Source: Daphnia carinata
Lineage: Eukaryota; Arthropoda; Branchiopoda; Diplostraca; Daphniidae
DNA: 64,000 nt
NCBI RefSeq assembly: GCF_022539665.2
Contig: NC_081340.1
Location: 7,315,357-7,379,356, forward strand
Direction: 5' to 3'
Of the stretch, positions 39,601 to 53,428 are shown one piece after another; positions within the stretch are counted from its first letter, which is position 1; every line of letters begins with the position of its first letter. The notes beneath the pieces were generated by a model, which searched no databases, had not been told where the DNA came from, and was given only the letters and a program-made list of their open reading frames with translations. A program made the translations under genes and the position numbers.

Positions 39601-42600
39601 AATGGACTAGGAATGAAAAATGATTTCACGTGAAATACGAAGACGATTTACGGAGAGACCTGCTCGTTCGCTATCGTTTCTGTTGTGTTGACGAGCGTCG
39701 CATGTTGTTGTCACGGGTCGTCGCCCAACACAAAAAGACGAGACAAAAATTCCCCCTCTAAAAAAAACAAACAAGAAAAGCACATCGAAAAAAAAGAGAG
39801 AACGAACGCTGCACCACAACGTCAAAAGATCAATTATTATAGAAAAGAAAAGACAGGTATCCCCCTTTTTTTTTTTCTGTTGTTCCATGCCATTTTTTTC
39901 TAGCGATTGCAGCGCTCTGCGTGTCGCCCCGCATATCCCCCGAAAACACGATTTGCCTCTCCAAAAAAACAAACAAACACACAATACAGGTCACACACAC
40001 ACACACACAAAGAAGAGAGAGGAATGAATAAATCAAATAAATGCCAGGGTACACAGCAAAGATAAGCAGCAACCAGAGCAATCCGATAGACGACTAGATC
40101 GTTTTCAATTGCTTTTTCGCGCGAGCAGCTCGGCAACCTATTATCCATTTCGAAAAAGAACTTTTGGCCGCAACACCATCTCTCTCCCCACATTCACAAA
40201 GAGAAAAAAAAAATGAAATAGACACCGAAAATTCGTGTAGTGAATCGAATTCAATAATAGGATTTTTTTTTTCTGTTTCCTATTCTAGGTGGGCACACAA
40301 TTGCTTCTCTATATACGCGTGTGTGTGCAATAGATTACAGATATTTTCAAATGTATTCCTATCGTGGGAATCAGTTGTGCGACTCGCCAGCTGTTTGGTA
40401 AAAAAAAAAAAAAAATCGAAGCAATTCTTTTTTTTTCTGATAGGATTTTTTTTTTCCTTTTCCCATCTCGTTTTCGTGCCATTGCGTGATCATTATTTAC
40501 AGCGATTCCTGTTCCAAATCCTGAAAAATCTGTTTCAATTTTTATCGCCCCCTCTTTTTTTTTTCTCTATTTTTGCCCACTCCGCGCTCGTCTGCCCTTT
40601 GCTTGGCACCTGTTCCAGCCAATTTTCACGCCTATACGCATAGCATGGTACGTGTACACGCTTCGCTTGAAGATCCATTTGATTATGCGCTAGTGACAGG
40701 CCGATAAAAACATACAACATCGCGAAAAATGACGCACCCAATCAGAAAGAAAGAAACAAACGAAGGGTCTTAAAATGTAAGAAATATTAAATCAATTCGA
40801 GTGTGAAGCTTACCTTTAATTGAAAATGTGTGAAAACGAGCGTCGAAGGAGAAATTGCGGATGACAACGTTTTAACGTGTATGTCTCTTCTGGCAAAGTG
40901 GGCGAGGCGATCCGGCTGGAACACGTGGAAGTGCCGAGCGTCGTGGCCGTGGGTGAGCCGGCCGCTTTCCTCTGCAATGTCGACCTGGAATTTGACAACG
41001 AACTCTACTCCGTAAAGTGGTACAAAGACAGCGAAGAATTCTACGAGGTATGTTTGAATAATAGACTTTCTTATTTCTACGAAAGAGATAGATATTTTCC
41101 CGTAAAAACAATTACCCTGCCCCCGGCACAGAAAATAGCGGCCAGTTTTGAATGTCAAAAGTGGTTGCGTTGAACACGATCTCTGATTAATTAAAAACGT
41201 TGTGTCTCTTGTTTTCTTTGCTCCCCACATCGGAATTGGGCGGGTGGCTACTCCGTTCGGGCGAATGGCCTCGTCATCATTGTCACCACATCTCATATGC
41301 GCATGCAAATGGAAACATTCATTTTGGAAAAAGTGGAAGCCAAAGAGGACGCCCTCGGTACAGATTTATCCCGTCGAGGGAATCCAAGTTGACGTGAGTA
41401 GAAAGACGTTAACGTCAATACTCGCTCATTAAATGATAAGCATGCAACAAAAAACAAATGTAATTCATCATCGTTTCCCATCATTTCTTTGCGTCGACTA
41501 TTCAAATTTCTGCAATTCATTTCCCTTCATTTGATAATCTCGTCAGTTTTTAAACGTTCCATAAAACTAAAACCACCCACTTCACTAATTAAGTACATAG
41601 AACATTAAACCTTCAATGAACACGAAATTTAATTGAATTCTATTTAGAATAACATTTTTTTTTTTTTTTACCTCCTTTAAGTTGAATGACGTAGTTGAGT
41701 CACTGAATACATCCAGACACTAACTGAACCTTTTTCTTCGGAAATGCAAGAAAAAGGCTCTTTAGCTATGCAAATGCTAACCCTTCCTCTGAAAAAAAGA
41801 AAAGGTCGCTTATCTCTCCCTTACCAAAGAAATTTGAAATGAGAAAACGTAAAAGAAAAAATGTCCTTGGAAAAGAAACATTTCGTACCTATTCCTAAAG
41901 TCATTGTAGTCTAATTGCGTAGCCTTCTTTAACGTCCATTCATCACAGTTGCATCTAGAAAAGAAAAAGAATGTTCGTTGAATAACTGATGAAAAACCTT
42001 ATGGTGGAAACACATGTAGGTGAATGGTGAAAAAGAAGCCAATGGGAGGAAACGAAGCGCTAATGTTCATCAACACAAGAGCTAGCGGCTGATTGCTGCC
42101 TTTATCCCCCGACGAATGGAGACATTCAAATTGGCCGAATTTCTTTTTGAACTCGGGGCCCTAGCGTATAGTCAATTTTTTTTTTTATCGGCCAAAAGAC
42201 GCTTGAATAATAAGCTAGAAAAAAAAAAATGGCAACAAAAGAGCAGACGCAATTTAGGTAGTAGAATATAAAGGAAGTCTGCATATGAACACAGCGCTCA
42301 TCAAGTGTCAAAACCACTTGTTTGGCTTTGATGCAAGTTGGCTTTTTCTTTTCTTTTTTCTATTCAATGTTTAGGAAGCAAAACATGATCTTTTCAGCGA
42401 CTACTTCTCGAACTAAAGGTTGTTAAAAAAAAAAAAGAAAGAGTTGAAACAACAAACTTTCATCGCACATTTAGGCACAACTGTAGATGAATTGGCAAAC
42501 GTAAAAAAAAAATAAAAAAAAAGGATGAAAATCAAAAGACAACTCAGCTGAAATGACGACTTAGTCACGGGCCAAAGTCCTTCTCTATGTCGCCCAAAAA

Positions 42601-44093
42601 GGCGAACGTGCTGTAGGTAATGAATGTTTGAAACAACAGACTCGATGACGCTTGACATCGTATAAAAGCCTAAAAAAAAAAAAAAAGGAAAAATTGGAGA
42701 TAGAGATTAGAAAAATGAGTATTTTCCTGACAGGCCAATAGAAATTTTCGTTGTCAAGTTCATCCACTTGACAAAAAAAAAAAAAAAGGAAATCGAAAAA
42801 CAGACTCGAATAAGAGATAGGATGTCGTTTGTGTGAATAATAGACGACTCACTAACTCCAATATCTTTGTCAGCTAGCAGCACAGGTTAAAAACCAAACC
42901 ACAAAAATGAAAAAAAATGGGGGACACGTAAATTGTCGAAAATGACGTTGACAACGAAGGGGATCTATAAATTTGATACGTTCATCAGATTTACAGAGAG
43001 ATATGAGGGCAAAGAAAAAGAAAAAGGGAGCCTCCATCCATTATGCAGGTCGCGTGCGTGATGAGCAGCGTAACAGTTGGAAGGAAGACTATCATTTCCA
43101 GAAAGAAAAATTCTGGCCAAACAAAAACAATCATCTATTCTCGTTGATTGATTTCCGATTTCCAATTAAAATCTGATAGCCTATGATAAGTCATTACACT
43201 ATAGAAACATAACAAAACCTACCCATCTTTTTTCCTTTCTTCTGTTTTGGAACACACAGAGAGAGAAATCCGTTAGGGAGACGGTCGTCCTTCGTTCGGT
43301 GACGCCAGCCACTGCGGGATTTTTCCGATGCGAAGCATCCGGCGAAAGCCCGGCATTCCGTTCCGTTTCCGGTGGCGCTGCCCTCACCGTCGTCATCCTA
43401 CCCAAACGCAAACCGGACATTTTCGGTGGATACGTCCTCGACCAAGAGGACGGAACGGTGGAACTCAACTGCACGACGGACGCGTCCCGGCCAGCCGCTC
43501 AGATCCGTTGGCTCATCAACAACAATCCGGTGCATCCGGAGCTCGTGCAGGAGACCAGCGTTAGCCGGACGTCTTCCGGCTTAGAAACCAGTTTCTCCGT
43601 CCTCCAACTGCAATCGAGAGATCATTTCCCGCGTTCGGCATCGGCAACCAACACGGCCACCGTCACGTGCGAGGCCGTTATTCCGCACCAGCCGAAGATG
43701 GCGTCATCCACGTCTTCCGTCGCCCACTGGTCGACGTTGTCATCAGCGTCTACGCATGCCAGCAATCCGGCGGAAGCTTCGCAACATCAGTTCCAAAGGC
43801 GGATCGCATCGGATAGTCATCAGCACGGCGAACGAATTTTCCGCAGCCGCAACATCGCCAGCGCCGAGACTCTGCAATCGTTGACGCTCCGTACAGAAAT
43901 CCTGATCTACGGTAAAAATTTTGAAATTAATTTCATTATTATAATTTCATTAAATATTCGTACATTATGCTTAACATATGATTTTATTTATTTATTTATT
44001 TATTTTTTTGAATTAGTAAACGGCGGTAGGTGGCTCATCGGTTCGGCCCTTACAATCATCACGGCTCTGATCGCTTCGTATTTATTCAGTTAA
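36676..44093 (+). CDS. Beaten-path (Beat) family immunoglobulin protein
   Basis: Secreted or membrane-anchored Ig-domain protein of the arthropod Beat family, which guides motor axons by binding Side-type receptors. Five exons: 36676-36826, 40899-41047, 41334-41393, 43260-43911 and 44017-44093, all phases consistent. Length is about 362 residues from the first ATG, or 341 from ATG 36739. Exon 1 carries the hydrophobic signal segment SLLLLLLFTVF. Exon 2 has the first Ig strand set (VGEPAAFLCNVDLEFDNELY, then SVKWYKDSEEFYE). Exon 3 has the family-typical VQIYPVEGIQVD. Exon 4 closes Ig 1 (TPATAGFFRCEAS) and carries a second Ig-like domain (DGTVELNCTTD, WLINNNPV, TATVTCEAV). Exon 5 encodes a short hydrophobic end (LIGSALTIITALIASYLFS), suggesting a GPI signal or membrane anchor. 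Which Beat paralogue it is cannot be told. Intron 1 is about 4 kb. Confidence 0.9.
36827..40898 (+). other. first intron of the Beat-like gene
   Basis: About 4.1 kb without supported coding sequence: homopolymers, poly-G runs near 37487 and 37986, and several purine tracts. Long first introns of guidance genes often hold enhancers, but no particular element is recognisable here. Confidence 0.6.
41394..43259 (+). other. third intron of the Beat-like gene
   Basis: About 1.9 kb between the VEGIQVD exon and the exon starting REKSVRETVV. It is AT-rich with A/T runs. No further exon or repeat family is seen. Confidence 0.6.
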
Positions 44094-47000
44094 GATTGAT
44101 TAGATGATAAATCGCTATTTACCCCCACCTGTTCGTACATACATTTTATTAATCAATCCCACACTCCTTTAATTGTTTTATTTTTTCCTTAAAAACAAAC
44201 AAACAAACAAACAAAGCCCAGATGTTTCTACGGTCAGCACCGTGTCGTAAACACATTTGTTTTCGTTGAGTTACATTGTTTGTTGACTGGTCATGTTCTC
44301 AGTTGCAAGTAATCGCACGTCCATCCAATTTCTTTGGCGCTCTGTCAAGCAAATAATATATATAATCCTATCGCCCTATACATCTATTGGTATTTGTATC
44401 TTACACACACGTACTTACACACACACACACACGTAATACATCTCGATTTCTTTTGGCCCGCGCCTATGTTAGGAAAATCCCTGTACTTTACACACAAACG
44501 GCGGATGGAAGGAAAAAAAAAAAAAGAAATTGTTCCAGGGCATTTGGTCGATTGTTTTGTCCCCCACCCAGTCTCTATTACAATTCTAAGAGGGGTTGGC
44601 AGGACAGGTATGTATCTTATTTCAACGTAGGCAGCCAATCACCATCTATCTTGCATGTGCATCTCTCTGTGTGTTGTAAATAAATCAAAGTGGCTGTCCG
44701 AACGAAAGAAGAATGGAAAAAAAATGAACAAGATTGGAAGCTCGATGTGGAATCGAGACAGATACAAACGTCTACGCGTAGGTGGTGATAAATACTAGAA
44801 CAAGTGTGTTTGTGTACCTCGCAATAGAATATTTCGATGTAAAAAAAAAGAAAGAAAGAAAGAAATGAAATATTATTGATCATTTTTCATGTCTTGACAT
44901 GTCCAGTAGCGAGCCCATATCTTCACCTGCACCGCAAACAATACCTGTCGACATTTACAGTACTCGATTCCAAACTCACATTTCATTTTGGCCTGATGAT
45001 TTCCTTCAACCGCGTCTGCATTGTTCAAAGAGAATTTTCAAAAACTCGACAGCAAATGTTTTTGTATCGTTTCCAATTCATTTCGAACGCACACACGAAA
45101 TCTATCAATAAAACTGAAACGAAATCGTAAATAAATCAAACGAATCACTCAAATGTGTGCACGTCACAGCTTTTTATCGTGTGCTCAATTGAAACGGACG
45201 TGTTTCTACCGCTTATTTATGGAACATCATCTTTACTATCTTTTGCTTGGCATTCCATTACGCCCTCCTTCGAAGGAAAAAAAAAAAAAAGGGACAAAAG
45301 AATGCAGGAAAACGGCTGCAATTTTCTCGTGATTTTTATGGACTTTTGTGCAGATTTCCCATTTCCAGAAAGAGAAGTGTAGCGGGGGGGGGATATTCTT
45401 TCATCTCGTAAAAAAAAAAAAAAAAAAAAAGAAAGTAAGGTCAATGTATTCCGCCAATAGCTCAGGTATACCTTTCACCTGGTGAGCACTGGTAACTTGC
45501 ACTCGGATGATGGATGACGTTATAAACATTTGACGAACCCCCTCCTCTTTCCTTTTTCTAGCTCTCCATACTTATGTATGGATTGTGTGTGTGTGTGTGT
45601 GTGTGTGTCTGGACTATAGGTGATATGGTCTCGCAGTCCTCGTGAAAAAAGGGGTAAAAGTATCAAACGTTCGTGACAAAGGGAGAGGTCCTTGTATGGA
45701 TAGCGTAGCAGGTCGAATGGCCCAGTACAAAATATTCCACCTCACACACACGGCACGTCGTTCGTGAGTGCGGGTGAGAAACGGTCACGGCAGAAAGATA
45801 TCACCTACATAGACTGCAACTCAACTCGTTTCCATACACATTTATATACTCGTAAAATGCGCGTATGAACGTCCTATACGTAAACTCGATCATCATTTTT
45901 CAAATACATTTCTTTTCTTTTTTGTAACATACCATTTCTTTTTTTTTCCCCCTCCTTTCCGTCTTGATTATTCACTTGTTCTTTTTTTCTTTCTTTCTTA
46001 GCCTCGGCATCAAACAAACTCTGCGTGTGTGTGTGTGTGGCAAAGGCTTTCACGAAGGGATAAGAGTTTTCTTATAGACAAGTTTTTGGGGCTATCAGTT
46101 CGCGTGACGCCACAAGTTCTTTCTTATACATAAAAAGCTGCTGGACTTTTGCGTTGTGTTCCCCCTTCAAAAACGCAAACGGTTGGCTCGTTGCCTCCGT
46201 CTAGTGCACACACAACGTACCTCTTTAACTTCCTTTGTTCTCTTTACTTCAAATAGCCACACGACTACCTCCCGAACGCACAGCAGACGGGGTTGACCAT
46301 ATCACAACTTTCAGGGTCTCGAACCAGGCCTTTTATTATATTCTTTTTTAGCCAATGTGTTTAGAAAGGTTCCTTGCCCCCCCCACCCCCCTTTGCACAA
46401 TCTGATAACGTCGACTCAAAAAAAATAAAAAGGTAAATCTTAAAAAAAAAAACAAGAAAAAAAAACAAACAGGTCATGCACACCGAAAAAGCCAAGAGTG
46501 TTTTTGTTTGTTTGCTTGGAAACACGCGCGTATAATAGTAAACAAAGAATCGCGTGCGTTTCGACCTCGTCATATTCAAGCAGAAACAAAAAGAAAGGAA
46601 CGATATTTTTGCTTTTGTTTGGCGGATGATCGCCTGCACCAAGTTAAAATCATCGTCGATATGATTGCAATTTAGTTTTATCCGTTCAGTTAAGACCTAT
46701 CCACGCATATCGAAAATGATTGCTATGTAACTGTGTAACCCCCTCAACCCCCCCCCCCCCAAAAAAAAAAAAAATAAATAAATAAATAAATAAATAAATA
46801 AATTGGATCAATATTGCCAGCGGCCCTACACGTAAATGTTGTTTGGTACGTCGTGGTACAGTGTGGAAAACTGGAAGAATTCATAATCACGTAAACCACA
46901 ACAATGGGATTTTTACGAAATGTTTCCGGCGCAATAAAAAGACGATTGAGGGAAGTACGCACAGATGTTGGCCGAATTAAAGAGGTAAAAGACGACGAAC

Positions 47001-48725
47001 GGATTTGCATATTAAGTACGTGACGTAATGGCCCACGGATATGGCGTTTCTATGCCATTACATAAGTCGGCTAACGGTGAACAAAGAAAAAGAGAAAGAG
47101 AGGCAGATCTACAGGTGGTCTACGCAACACCTGGGCTCGCTTTAACGATAGACAGGTATGCCTTGGCAGCCTTTTACAATTGGAGGATGTAAACCTACAT
47201 TTTTTACTCACGCCGTTCATCTTCTAAACGCACCGAAACGCCCAAGAAAAGAAAAGAAAAGAAAAAAAAATAAGATTCGATCAATCGGATCGAGATGTGT
47301 GACACAGCTCGTGACGCAAGCAAAAGATTCTTTTAAAAATTAGGGAAGTGTGTGTGTCTATGTATAACGAAGACTTTGCTTCGTCAAACAACGAACGAAA
47401 GAAGAGAAAAAAAAAAAAAGAATTAACCGAACGAAGTGTACCGTTGCAGTACGTCACAAAGGAGAGTGAAGAGAATAGCGTTAGAAAGAGACTATGAGAG
47501 TACTTCATCAAATAGACGACAGCAGGTGGAAAAAAAAAAAATAAAAATAAAGAAGTGGGGCGAGATGGGAAGGGGGGGGAGGCGAGTACGTGATTATACA
47601 GACACACGAAGGTGACATCTGATATCTCATTTGCTTTTTTTCAACACTTGACAAACTCCTTACTGGAGATGCTTTACAGTCCCTGGATGATGTTCTAATC
47701 CCTTTGCGCGCCATTGTCGACACATCACTTATGCACGGGCCAGCCCGCGGGAGTCGCTAAAAAACAACACGAGATGCGAGAGATAATATTTATCAAGAAA
47801 TGAGAGTGCAATAATATCGCGTGTGCTCTGGGGTTAAACTGAATCGTCACGAAAACAGATGGCATTGCATTCGACAATTGACATTTATAACGGCCAGAGG
47901 TAGCGCGAAAATGAGAATCAATTACCAAATCAGATTACGTTAAAAAAAAAAAATAACAAATTGAATCAGCCGATGAAGAAGAAGAATTTTTGAATAAAGC
48001 AATCTCAATTGCTACAAGCGGTTTGTTTTCTGTACCAGCTCACGCACCTCGTGTTCTCTTCATTTCCCGAACGAAACTCGTGAACGCCGTTTGTCGTCTC
48101 CTCCCCGTTTCATTTTACAGCGTCCCTAACGAGATCTGATGATCAACATTCCTCAAACACGCAGCCCGTAACGTGTAGACACAGTGGAAAAAAAAAAAAA
48201 TGTCGGAATGTTTTCTCTCTCTGTGCGACTTGATTAGCATAACGAAACCCCTCTTGAGCACGGAGTGGATGCCATCCGCGTGATTAATTTTTTTTTTTCC
48301 CTTCGCCTTCATCGTCTGTTTCAACAATCATCCGGACGTCTAGATTTAGGGGGGAAAAAACAATTCGTGAGCAGGCGGCTCAGTGCATAAGGAGACGTGA
48401 AAAATACAAAACAGACGTTCCGACTACACGCAAAGTCATTAAGCGGGAGGCAAATTGGCAACGCCCCGTTTTTCCCCCTCTCGTCCCTTTTATATTGATT
48501 TGATTGCAGACAGTTGACAAAGAAAAAAAGACTCAAATGTCCAGTCCTATATCAAATCGATGAGACGACGAGGATCTCAAAAAATCAAACGGCATCGAGC
48601 ACTCGAAAAAAGGAGAACGAACAACAACAACAAAAAATGCGGTCCCCACCGAAAGAAAATGAGACTCTTCAAACAAACGTCCACCGCATCCAACCGATTA
48701 TCACGGAACTCTATAACTCATGTTC

Positions 48726-48765
<40 letters not shown>

Positions 48766-51182
48766 CGACGCCCTCTTTCTTTTTTTTTTTTTTTTCTTTG
48801 ATTGATCTTCATTGTTTGATAATAGGCTGACATAGCTCATAGCGCGAACTGGTTAAATAGCGGACGAAAGGGGGAAGGCGGGCATGTTCCACTAAATCAA
48901 CTATAAACTATAACAACAAAAAGCTAATGCTACGCTTCGGGAAAAAAAAGAAAGAAATAGGGGGGGGGGGGGAGGCAAAAAAGCTGTTGAGAAAATCGGT
49001 CGTGTCGAGATGATTTGTTATTTTTCTCAGCGATCACCGTTTATAGCGTACGATAGGCCGGAAGAAGCGGTCCCCCGGAAGGAGGGGGTAAAATATTTTG
49101 AAAACGATGATTACGAAAGGTGTCACGGAGGCCTTGACTCTCTCAAAAAGTCTGGGGGGGGGGGGGGGGGGGGGGAAGCGAAGAAAAAAAAAACGCAAAG
49201 GTTTAATTCGTGTTTATGTGTACGTGTGTTGCTTTCGTGTAAGTAGGTAGTCATCACGAGGGGACGCAAAACACGACAATGGCGCTCGTTTATACACGTC
49301 CGCGCGCTCAGGTACAAACAGCCAGTTATATGTTTACACGGAGGCTAGCGGGGGAAAACTCGTTTACTTGTTTATTTAACAGGCTACGTCAAGGGATCGA
49401 TAATAATGACTCAGGTGAGTATTCAAACAGTTCTTTCTTTTTTTTTTTTTTTTTTTAAACACGATTCATTACCAAGTGTGCCTTGCTAGCCGGAGGGTGT
49501 AAACGTTTACAGCAATTCATCAACGCGAAGACGATCGAGGTTCTCTTTTTTTTTTTGTGTAAAACATTCGTGCTGTTGTTTGCAGTCATTCAGACCTTAC
49601 GTGATGGACCTCCGTGTTAAAAAAAAAAAAAATAAATAAAGGTAAGCGGGGAGTTAAAGAGCCAGTCTATCGCATCCGGCCCATCTTTTATTTTTCTTTT
49701 TCGAGAAGCCCAAAAACGCTCCATTAGGCTTATTGAAATGATTTTAAGTGGCTACAGCGTGAGTACCCGGGCGCTGGTGGGTTGGTTATACGCAGACACG
49801 CTAATCGATAATTCATTTTTGATGTAGAAAAGGGGATCGTCATTGAAAAAAAAAAAAAAAAAAAAAAAACTGTCTCCAACTGTCAGCCCCTTTTCGAAGA
49901 GTGAAACCCAAGTGGGAAATAAAACGTGGGACAGAAATTTGGAGAGGACATTTCATAATCAATAAGATTAAAGAATTTTTCTTTGACATATGATCAGGCT
50001 CGTTCACGTTGCCTGACTAATCAACGTGATCGCCCACCTCTCCCGTTTTCCTTAAAAAAAAAAATAGAACGTACTGGACGTGTTGCAGTTATCCTCTAAA
50101 AGAGGACGTTAAGAAAAAAGAAACATATAGAAAGGATTCAAGAACTCCGGAAGTGCCATTTGGAGTTCGCAACCCCGCCTTTCCATCGTCTCAATCCTTT
50201 GGCTAAAGATTTCAAACTACAACGACGAACTAAACTCGAGAAAAAAAAGCAAAACAAAAATATATCATTGTAGATGTAACTGATTATTCAGTGTCTTTTC
50301 AAAGAAGGCTCGGTAAAGAAACGTCATGTTCTATGCAACATTTTGGAAAGGAAACTTTTTGAATTTAGCATTAGCTTCGACTGGAAAGGCGTGGAGGAAC
50401 ACTGGCATCGTTGGTGATGGGATTTCGCCTTACCTATTGATACACATATATTTTTTTAAAACTTGAAAACGTCTTGACGTCCCCAACTTTTGCTGCTTGA
50501 TTATGCACTTTATGGTGATTCAAATTTCATCATTCCCACGATTTCTAGGCACTGCCTACTGTCACGAACGGCTGATTACGTCGGCTATTTAAATCGTTAT
50601 AAGATATTCATTCGCACCCTCTCCTCCACGCCTATTCCATCACAGCACTCAAACTGTCACGAAGTGGACGTTTTCACTGCGCATTGCCGAACGAAGGAAA
50701 AGTAAAGTTTGGATAGCCATCCAATTCGCCAAGATTTGTTTTAGCCTGAAATTGATTGACGCTTGTTTTTGACACTTGCACATGTGTGACTTGTATCAAC
50801 TTTGTTAGCTGATGCAACTCTACGAAACACGAAGAAATTTGATGGTATTACATGTCATTATGATGGATTACTATTGGAATTGTTGCCCCCCCCCCCCTCC
50901 CTGGGTGACAATGGCGTGATGTGAACAAATTTCTCGGTATTTGTAGTCGAAAGTAATTACTAGATTACCTTAATGACACGAAACATGTCGTGTTAAAGTG
51001 GAGGGGGGAAACAATTGAATTCAGTATTCGCCAATGAAAGCGGCTTGCTACTGGGCTTTCGTCGTATTCGCCATTAAAAGAAAAGAGAAATTCAAAGAAA
51101 AAATGTCCATCAACATCGGCATCCGAAATGACCTTTGCAATTTGACGGATACCTGTCACTCAGGTTGAAAAAAAAACACGAG
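44094..51182. other. long spacer with microsatellites, no supported gene
   Basis: About 7 kb. It holds simple repeats: AAAC units (about 44195-44214), a GT run (45586-45608), TAAA units (46773-46803), a poly-A run of more than 35 nt (about 48727-48764) and a poly-G run of more than 20 nt (about 49156-49176). Open frames here are short and low-complexity. The first part should contain the Beat-like 3' UTR. Confidence 0.55.
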
Positions 51183-51190
51183 TATAAAAA
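51183..51190 (+). promoter_or_regulatory. TATA box of the cuticle-like gene
   Basis: TATAAAAA sits about 85 bp upstream of the first ATG (51268) of the two-exon secreted-protein gene. That is the usual distance for an arthropod cuticle-type promoter, with initiation expected near 51213-51220. Confidence 0.6.
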
Positions 51191-51267
51191 CGGAATTCAA
51201 TTCCATTAGAATCACCACAACAATCGCAGCTGTTTCAGCTTCAACACATCCACTACATCGTCTGCTA

Positions 51268-51913
51268 ATGTCAGTGAACATGAAGGTAAATTTCTGAATT
51301 CTTTTCGTTTCGAATAAAGGCGAAATCTTAATGTAATTGCATACTGATGCAGGTGATCTTCTTACTTATTGCTACGATCGCGATCGTCCATGCCAACGAC
51401 GATTCAACGCCGATGGAACGCAGCAACTTGTCAAAGTTCTTCTTCCCTTCCAAGTCGGAGAAAGATGATTACGAAAACAGCTACAACGTCCCAATGAAAC
51501 CGATGAAGAGGCCAATGAAGCCCTACATGAAACCCACGAAACGGCCTTACAAACGCCCTGGTTACGACAACTCCAACAACAAAGTGACCAAGCCTACCAC
51601 AACTCCACCACCGCCACCACCAATTAACATCATTATGAATTTGCCTGCCGTACCTGCTGTGGCTGCTACCACTCCAGTGCCGACCACGACGCAGTACGCG
51701 TACGGTTACACGTACACAACACCATCAGCGTATCCAGCTCCATCTTATGCTGCTCCAGCTCCATCTTATGCTGCTCCAGCTCCATCATATCCAGCACCAG
51801 CACCAGCTCCTCCATTCTATCCAGCATCTACTCCAGCCTATTTAGCATCTACTCCCTCCAATCCAGCACCTGCTGTGTACGCTGGCATGGCTCCAACAGC
51901 TATGGCAGCATAG
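51268..51913 (+). CDS. secreted Ala/Pro/Tyr-rich cuticle-like protein
   Basis: Two exons, 51268-51285 and 51353-51913, about 192 residues (188 if the ATG at 51280 is used). The intron interrupts the signal peptide (MK|VIFLLIATIAIVHA), an arrangement typical of arthropod cuticle-protein genes. The mature part has a basic Met/Pro/Lys block (VPMKPMKRPMKPYMKPTKRP), a polyproline stretch, and a C-terminal part with repeats of the type PSYAAPA, then PAPAPAPPFYP. There is no chitin-binding R&R consensus, so it is not a CPR protein. It resembles low-complexity structural cuticle or matrix proteins. A TATA box precedes it and AATAAA follows at 52026. Exact family unknown. Confidence 0.78.
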
Positions 51914-52025
51914 CCACCTGTTACTCTTGCCATCTTACTGATCTTTTGACGATCTATTTCTTGTCTCAATCGACTACAATAATCGTGAAATAATTTAATT
52001 CTTATTATTAGCTAGTTAATCACGA

Positions 52026-52031
52026 AATAAA
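52026..52031 (+). terminator. polyadenylation signal of the cuticle-like gene
   Basis: AATAAA about 112 nt downstream of the stop codon at 51913, followed by a GT/T-rich stretch near 52055-52080. Fits a short 3' UTR. Confidence 0.6.
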
Positions 52032-53384
52032 AATGATTCTTGGACAAGTAACCTCGTGAGTTTTTGGCTTGTTTCGTTTCTTCTTGCTGAAATTGAAGAC
52101 ACTGCACAGTTAACTTCACACTTTTAATTTAAAAAGAGTTCTTGTTTTTCAGTTGGCTCGTCGTCAGAGTCAGCATGTATTTGCATGTTAAACGACGAGA
52201 CAAAATAGAGATGACACACGTTTCCACATTTGACACAAACCTCCATCCCATTTCGTCGTCTGCTGAGAGAAGATTCATTCGAAAATTATGTACACACACT
52301 CACACACACACACAAGCCATCAGCTTCTGACGACAATGTAAAGTGAGAGGGATGGAGTTGAAAATGAAAAAAAAGGGAAAGGGAGACAATATTAGGCAAC
52401 AGGAAAAAAAAAAGGAAAAGAGCGAAAAGTTAAAAAAAAAAAAAAAAATCATGGCAGTGGATTTTCTCGCTTGGCAGATGTAGGGATAAATTATGCATCC
52501 CCGAAATAAATTGCGTCATATTGTTTAAATGTGTTTTTTCTTCAGCTTTTCTCTTGTGCAGAGTTGCAAAATGTATACATTGTACATGATGTACATTCAA
52601 ATAATAGAAATAGTTTGTTTTCAATTTATTTTTTGAAATGTGGAGGAGTCGATATATCGTATAGTGTGTGGTAGTAATAGTCCCATACAACAACAACAGG
52701 AGAAAATCAAATACAAAAAAAAAAAAAACAATTAAAAATTGCGCGAATGTCGAGAGCACGAAGTTGATGACTAGTCAGTCCATTAGTTGGCGGAAGAAGC
52801 GGGAAGCTCAACAGAATGTTTACATTATTTTTTCCCCAATTATTTTATTTACCTTTTTTTTTTTTTTTTTTTTTGAATTTTTGTCTATTTCGTCCAGATA
52901 TTGCACACAATTTCTTATGCATGTTTTCAAAATACCATCCCCATCAGGATTGATTGTTATTTTTCATTAATACATTTAATGCTATACTTTTTTTTTTGCG
53001 TTATATATTTTTTTTTTAATTATTTATATATAATTTTTTTGTTTGTTCTTTATTTTACACGTCAGCTGGGGAGGGTTCACTCGCTCCTAGTTTCTTCAAT
53101 TTCAAAATATTTGCTTTGAAATTTCAGCAGATAATTTGGGGCCTTTCGTTTCAAACACCTTTCTCTATTTCATTTTTTTTTCTTGTTCCCTGATTTTTGT
53201 TTTTTTTTAAATTTTATGCGGCAGTGTGTAATAGTTAGTGCAGGTATCCAGGCGGCCCTTCAAATAGATTTCATCTTGTTGTTGTCCTCACATAAAGAGA
53301 TTCGATACACTCCAGCCTGCCCTCCCCATTTATGAATGGGAATCATTATAATTAATAGAGAGATTCAACTCCACTGAGGAACTT

Positions 53385-53428
<44 letters not shown>

